NCBI RefSeq assembly: GCF_025698545.1
Contig: NC_068569.1
Location: 49,357,218-49,421,217, forward strand
Source of the DNA: Gossypium raimondii
Taxonomy: Eukaryota; Streptophyta; Magnoliopsida; Malvales; Malvaceae
Length of the DNA stretch: 64,000 bases
Reading direction: 5' to 3'
Of the stretch, positions 58,330-64,000 are shown piece after piece (position 1 is the stretch's first letter; the number at the start of each line of letters is the position of its first letter). A program made the position numbers and the translations under genes. Under the pieces are notes generated by a model. It saw nothing but the letters and a program-made list of their open reading frames with translations, did not search any database and was not told the DNA's origin.

Positions 58330-58794
58330 TGTAACACCCCAAACCCGATCTTGAAGTTTAAGCCGAATCTGGAAGAGTTACACCAACGTATTGAAAACTA
58401 ATTTTAGCAAATATTCAAAAAACATTCAAAACATTACTTGATTTGTAGCGGAAGTCTTTTCGAAGTTTTAACTTTGAAAACCAAAAATCCATTTTAGTCG
58501 ACTTAAGTGATTTTGTAGTTTCGTGTTAGAATTTTTCAGTTACTGATGTGGTTAGCAAAAAGCAAGGCGAGTTCAGACACATATTACAAAGCCAAAAGAT
58601 CAAATCATAGTTACAACAGTGCAAAAACAATCTGAGCTCCTGTACGCCGTCCGATCCTAAGTCAAATGTTTACCTGAACAGATAAAGATAAGATAAAGAG
58701 GTGAGCTACAAAGCACAGTACATAACCAAATGCAAATACAAATAAACATATCACAACATATAAATCGTAGTAATGCAGAGAACTTAATAGTGGC

Positions 58795-59699
58795 TGTCGA
58801 AACCATTTTTTTGAAAAGGGGAATCGACTTTTGAAAATGGAAATGGAGTCGCCACCAATCTTTTATTGAGATGTGATCGGATCACCTTGTAAATAATTTT
58901 AGGTCTGCGAATTTTGAGAAAACAGGTTCGGGATTCGGTTACGCACGAGGAAGAGTTAGCACCCTCGTGACGCCCAAAATTGGTACCGAATTGATTGTTT
59001 AATGTCTTAATGTCAAAATTTGAAAAGATTTTAAAATACGATCATTTGAAGTTTAAATTTGGATAAACCAAATTGAAAGATAAGACGTACTTATTTTGGA
59101 GAAATAAATTGTCACACTCAATGAGTTAGGGTGCGACAATTCAATTGTCAAAATTAGATTTGTCCCCTTTTTAAGAGAATCATGTACTTTAAGAAGGATA
59201 TTTGATTATTTAAGTTAATTGAGAAATCAGAATCTAGTAATTTATGGTTCACTTTCTTAAAATTCTTAAACATCAAACATTGCCTTTATTTTAAAATCGA
59301 GATAACAAAATGTCATATCCAGTAAGTTAGGATCCAACATTTTGAAATCTTAAGAACTTTATTTTAAAAATTATATGGTTTAAATAAAATGAACACTTAA
59401 TTATCTAAATGCATCGAAAAAATTGAAGCTCAATAAGTTAGGGCACAATTTTCTAGAACTATGAACACCAAGCCTTTTAGAAATTATGAAATAGAATGAT
59501 TGTAGTGCTTTAATAAGATACAATTCTTACAAATGGAACATGATTGAATAGTAATACACAATGCAAAAGATAAATAACAACTCAAATAACAAAGATAAAT
59601 AAAATTGATTTAACACAAACATATAATATATAATATATAATAATCACACTAAGATCAAAACAATAATACATCTATTTTAGAAATGAATAATTTAATAGG

Positions 59700-59734
<35 letters not shown>

Positions 59735-60114
59735 AAATAATAGCATTTAAAGAATATTATTATGTAAATAAAAAGAATTTTAAAATATAGCATTAAAATA
59801 AAATATTAAAATATATAAAGTATATCAAATTCTTATGAATATGTATATATATTGAAAGAATGACAGAACAAATAATAACATGCCAAGTTTGCAAATAAAG
59901 TATATAATAGATTTTTAAATAATGTATGATAAATTTTAAAAATAATAATTTAAAATAATAATATATCACATCATAGAATTTTATTAATAAATTTAAAAAC
60001 AATGTCGAAATGATATTAAAATATGCTATAAATAAATTTAAAATAGATGCTAATCCAATTTGTAATTATGCTATTAGAACCTAAATTTAAATTGAAACTT
60101 AATTTAAAGTACGA

Positions 60115-60193
<79 letters not shown>

Positions 60194-61429
60194 TTCAGTT
60201 ATCATAAAAACAATAAATATTTACAAAATTAAATGGAATATAAAAAAGAATAATAAAAATGATTGAATTAAAATTACTAAGTTTGAAGGACTAAATTTAC
60301 AACCGAATCCAAAACTAAGGACCAAAAGAACAATTAAACACGCAACTTCAAAAGTTCAAATCCGGAGGACAAAAACGCCATCGTTTGATCTTGGACCAAA
60401 ATGAAATCAGAATAAAATATGTAGTATAAATAAAAAATTTAAAGAAAATTGGATTGAAATACTACAAAACAAAGGGGGACTTTACACGAAAATAGACCAT
60501 CGAAATGAAATGCGCGGATCCTTCCTCGGGTTGGTCACCATGGGTATGAAAAATACGACGCCGTTTTGGGGCCATGATTCAGGCCCCAAACGACGTCGTT
60601 TAAATATCCTATAAGAACTAATTTCGAAAACCCTAAAATCATTTCAGCCACACAACAAAAATTTGGGCATTCCTGCCTCTCAACCGCTGCAAGTCTGAAA
60701 CCATCCTCTGCCGTTCCAAAACCCAGGCCTCCGCCCATCCCACTCTATTTCACACAGAGGGGAAGAAGGCTTCATTGGCGCCGACGTCGAGGTAAGATCC
60801 CTTACCTTTCTTTATGTTTTTTCGTATATAAAATAAGAACAAATCGAAGAAGACAACAAAGAAAAAAAAATCAAAATCAAGCGAAGTTGGAGAATCCTAA
60901 ACGATGTATTCTTTCTTGTTTTCTGAATTTTTTTGTATTTTTGTCTTATAAAATCTTCGTAACCCCTTACAAATTCTGTTTAATGGCATTATATAGCCGA
61001 AGAAATGATAGAAAATCAAAAGAAAAAATACAGAAAAAATCTTACACTATTTACTGCCCTTTTCTTGCTATCCCTTGCTGTTGTTTTGTCTGCTTCTGTT
61101 TATTGCAGGTACGGAGGCCAGCTGGAGTGTATAGAGGCTCGCGTGGATTTGGCGCAGAGGCGCTACTCGCATGCGGACGCAACATGCGCGAGGAGGAGGC
61201 CTGGCTCTGCTACGGCGGTGGAGGCTGAATGCTGCTAGGGTTTGTTGATTTCTGGTTTAGGCTAGTTGGGCTAAGGTATTGGGCTTAGGCTAATTGGCTT
61301 TAGGCTAGTGGGTTAATTTGGTTTGGTGGGTGTTTTGTAATCTGGACATTGGACTTTTAGTATTTTTTTGGTTTATTTATTTATTTTTTTCTGAAATGTA
61401 TGTGGGCCGGGCAAATTTGGGTTATTACA
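58795..61429. mobile_element. Solo LTR, family B, complete, with 5-bp TSD
   Basis: The unit starts TGTCGAAACCATTTTTTTGA and ends GGGTTATTACA, and is flanked by GTGGC at 58790-58794 and 61430-61434. It is 2635 bp with no internal coding region, so it is a solo LTR. It matches the interrupted copy at 1-4783. It contains a (TA)n run at about 59701-59728 and an (AAT)n microsatellite at about 60115-60191. Confidence 0.87.
60115..60191. repeat. (AAT)n microsatellite
   Basis: About 25 AAT units with one interruption (AATGATAAT). The overlapping ORF with a poly-Ile run is an artefact of this repeat. Confidence 0.9.
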
Positions 61430-62757
61430 GTGGCCATATAACCAGCACAGAGCAGATCCAAAGTATCATAGAGATTGCAACAATGGTAGTTCAACAAAAC
61501 AAAACAAAATAGAACAGAACAAAATAGAATAGAGCAGAACAAAATAGCAAATGTATGTCTACGTTGTTACAGTATTTTTCAATACCAATCAGAGTGCAGA
61601 TTTATCAAAAAGGATCCTACCCAACTCCGCTACACACCAAAATAGAGTTCCCCAGAACTTGTCCAACCAAATCACACCAACAGATAATTGTGGATAGTGC
61701 CACTTAAATTTGCAGTTAAAATTGCCAGATTAGATACATGTGGTCAAGCCACAATATTGCAGTCAAGCTGCCAGAATAGGATTGTGGATAACCACCAGAT
61801 AATGCAGATGATTAAATTGCCAAAAAGTTCCCCCTTTCACATCATCCAAAATCCCATGCAATATGTCATGGCATGCATATACAGAGTCAGAGTAATAAGC
61901 ATGTAGGTCATGCTATCGTATAATAATAGAATCAGTAGGCACAAGAGTCCATGCTTTGTCAAACAGATTTATCAAACCTCAACAGATCACATTAGATTGC
62001 TATGAAGTCACATGTATGGTTATAAATTAGAATCAATACCAATCAATTCACCATATTCGGATATCACATATTCTTAATCAACAAAGTAACATAGGGGCGT
62101 ACCATCAGACTTAATAGAATATGGATCATACCTGGATAATTCACATAGCTCAACGCATCCAAACAAGGTACATTATACATTAGGAATCATCTTTCCTTAT
62201 CTTAAATTGAAACATACATACATACATTCAAATAGCAGATTATTCACTAACAGATCAACAATTCTTGAGCTTTGTAGCTTAATATAGATCATACAAACCT
62301 TATGGAAGGCCTACCTTCGATCCAGACGATGTTCACGACCCTAGGAAAAATTTAGAATTTTGACCTACACACCCGTGTAGATCCACATGACCTGGTTGTC
62401 TGACCTGTGTAGCCCACATGGCCTAGCACATACCCCTGTGAGCCTCTTAGTGACTCACACGGCTTGTCACACGGCCTTGCACATGGTCATGTGGTCCTAA
62501 ACAGTGAATTACATGGTCTGGACACATGCCCGTGTCCTTAGCCCATGTGACCCTAAATAGTGACTCACACAATCTACCACACGTTCTATCACACGGCTTG
62601 ACACACCACCGTGTGGTGTTGAAGACAATGTTTTTCAACGTTTATAAATTCCAAAAATTCAGATTTTGGTTACCCACCTGTTACAGATTCAATGCAGAGG
62701 CAACAATGATGAATTATCGTCCCTAAAATGACATTATAGCAACAAATTAGATGACTC

Positions 62758-64000
62758 TGTAATGCCTCAAAATTTTAATTTTGGGTATTGCGAATGTGTG
62801 ACACAAAATATCTGTCTGTTTTAGTGGTTATGTGTTCTGGGTGTGTTTGAGAGGTCCTAAGTTCAAGCTAGGACTTGGGAAAATTTTAATTTTTTTATTT
62901 ATAAGCCCTATCTTTGGTCAGTAGGCTTTTAAGTAAAGGTTGGCAAATAATTAACAGAATGGGTCTGTTGGTCTGGTGGATGAGTGGAGTGTTGGTGTGA
63001 AGGAGGTCCTGTGTTCGAATCTTGGCGTGGGTATTATTTTTGTTCGTGCGTCTAAGAGAGTTTGAGATGGACTAAAAATCTGAGTAGTGAATTTAGTGGG
63101 GAGTTTGATGGAGAGAAATAAGGGATTGGGGTGGTTATCATATTTTGTTCATTTTTTTCCTTTTTTTTACTTTCCCCAAAATTCCTCCACCCTCTTACCA
63201 TTTTTCTCTTCATTGCTGCCGAATTCTTGCTCTCTTTCACCCTTCATCTTCTTGTTTTTTCTTTTCCCACTCTGCCTCATGTCGCTCCACGTTTGTCTGC
63301 AATCGTTCGATAAGTTTTAGATAAGTGATTTATCTTTGTTTGTTAACTTTCTTCTGAAGTGTTTTGTTTATGCCAATTAGGGGAGGATTCAAGGGCTCGT
63401 AATCACCAATCGGAGTCTTAGTTTGTGTGGGAAATACTGTTCATCGGTTGAAGGTAAGGTTTAGTCGCTTATGGGTTAAAACCTCGATACGAGTTCGATT
63501 TGAGATCATGTTATGTTAGATTAAATTAGTGTTATTTGTTCAATTATAGGCTTTGGAGTGCTCAGGGACTATTTTAGCATCGAACAAAACCAGGTGTGTA
63601 CCCGAAACGCAGAAAATGAGATTCGGCGAAAAGCTGAAATTGCTTGGTGTTTGGATAGCAGCAGTAGCATAACTTTAAAAAATCACCATAAATTATGGAA
63701 ATTGAATTAGAGGATGAAAAAAATATTTAATTAAATCTTATTGAGTCTAGTTTCTAATAAAAGAAACAGTGTAAGTAATGGAATTGTAAATAGTGAGATA
63801 TAATAAATTTTGTGAAACAAGGTCAGAATGAATTTGGGTTCCCCTGTTCTACTTTTGGAAAATCATCAAAAATTGGATAAATATAATTAGGGGTTCAAAT
63901 TTACTTGTTTAAATGATTAGTGAGTCTATTTTCAATAGAAACAAATGGGAACTTCATCCAAATTTTTTACCAAGAGATAATTAATTTTTAGCAAAGAAGG
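62758..64000. mobile_element. LTR of a family-A-related retrotransposon, right end outside window
   Basis: Starts TGTAATGCCTCAAAATTTTA at 62758. The part from about 63650 (AAAAATCACCATAAATTATGG, then GAAACAGTGTAAGTAATGGA and CCCCTGTTCT) is clearly related to 2910-3080 of the solo LTR at 907-3545, so both share the 3' LTR module while their 5' modules differ. Two tRNA-like motifs occur at 62820-62880 and 62960-63030. The element runs off the window. Confidence 0.6.

Larger units (their letters stand above)
58330..62757. mobile_element. LTR-type repeat, family C, split by a family-B solo LTR
   Basis: Begins TGTAACACCCCAAACCCGAT at 58330, an LTR-like terminus. The right part (62350-62620) contains the CACACGG/CCGTGTGG-type motifs found in Gypsy LTRs I associate with cotton. 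Continuity across the insertion at 58795-61429 is supported by that insertion's target duplication. The exact right end and the target duplication of this element could not be settled. No gag-pol domains are seen. Confidence 0.45.

Noticed and set aside
60047..60232. ORF with a long isoleucine run
   Set aside because: Artefact of the (AAT)n microsatellite.
58330..62494. Family-C unit as a solo LTR with TGTGG target duplication (58325-58329 and 62490-62494)
   Set aside because: CATGTGG and CCGTGTGG words are frequent repeats in that stretch, so the match is likely chance.

Overview
The window is plant nuclear DNA. It is AT-rich, with intron-containing genes that have GT/AG splice sites and are separated by nested transposons. 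Protein families (MORF8-like editing factor, CRPK1-like kinase, RPP13-like CC-NB-LRR, two-domain DJ-1) place it in a eudicot. LTR ends beginning TGTAACACC or ending GGTGTTACA, and a Mutator element carrying a plant-mobile-domain fragment, resemble what I remember of cotton (Gossypium); the genus is inference. I count five intact protein-coding loci: MORF8-like (11297-13670, -), CRPK1-like kinase (15702-17795, -), a small predicted plastid membrane protein (30906-31343, +), a 1415-residue CNL resistance gene (33212-37459, -) and a DJ-1B-like gene (48952-52348, -). Exon junctions were read by eye and each spliced CDS keeps frame with no internal stop.

Layout. 1-4783: an LTR (family B), entering from the left, split by a 2.64-kb solo LTR (907-3545) with TSD CTAAA. 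5702-10313: a MULE with about 100-bp TIRs and a perfect 9-bp TSD; it holds a decayed mudrA-type transposase on + and a convergent plant-mobile-domain fragment on -. 10466-14180: the MORF8-like gene, bracketed by two short MULE-type MITEs. 14.5-18.6 kb: a SINE-like unit, an ABCG pseudogene and the kinase. 19579-20369: a Harbinger-like non-autonomous element. About 21.2-28.6 kb: a decayed CACTA element on - with a deletion-fused TNP2 remnant, a TNPA-like gene, a 1-kb ATGTAAGTT array and a long GCGGCG-type subterminal array. 28.6-29.3 kb: a dead LINE RNase H. 30.9-37.5 kb: small plastid protein and CNL gene. 39.43-40.68 kb: a foldback element with an AT-rich core.

40.69-47.64 kb is a decayed endogenous caulimovirid (pararetrovirus) on the minus strand, about one genome long and circularly permuted. 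Both ends fall in the protease region; in the middle are a TATA box, three 54-bp upstream repeats and a tRNA-Met primer-binding site. Coat protein lies before movement protein, an order I associate with cavemovirus/solendovirus-type genomes. It is the most interesting object in the window.

48.9-52.35 kb is the DJ-1B-like gene. From 52.5 kb to the end there is repeat sequence only: two Harbinger-type MITEs, an inverted array of about 20-bp units, a tRNA-derived SINE, and nested LTRs including a second family-B solo LTR (58795-61429, TSD GTGGC). Many stops in dead TE genes are C-to-T or G-to-A changes, as expected from deamination of methylated cytosines. The five genes share no evident pathway and look like separate single-gene loci.
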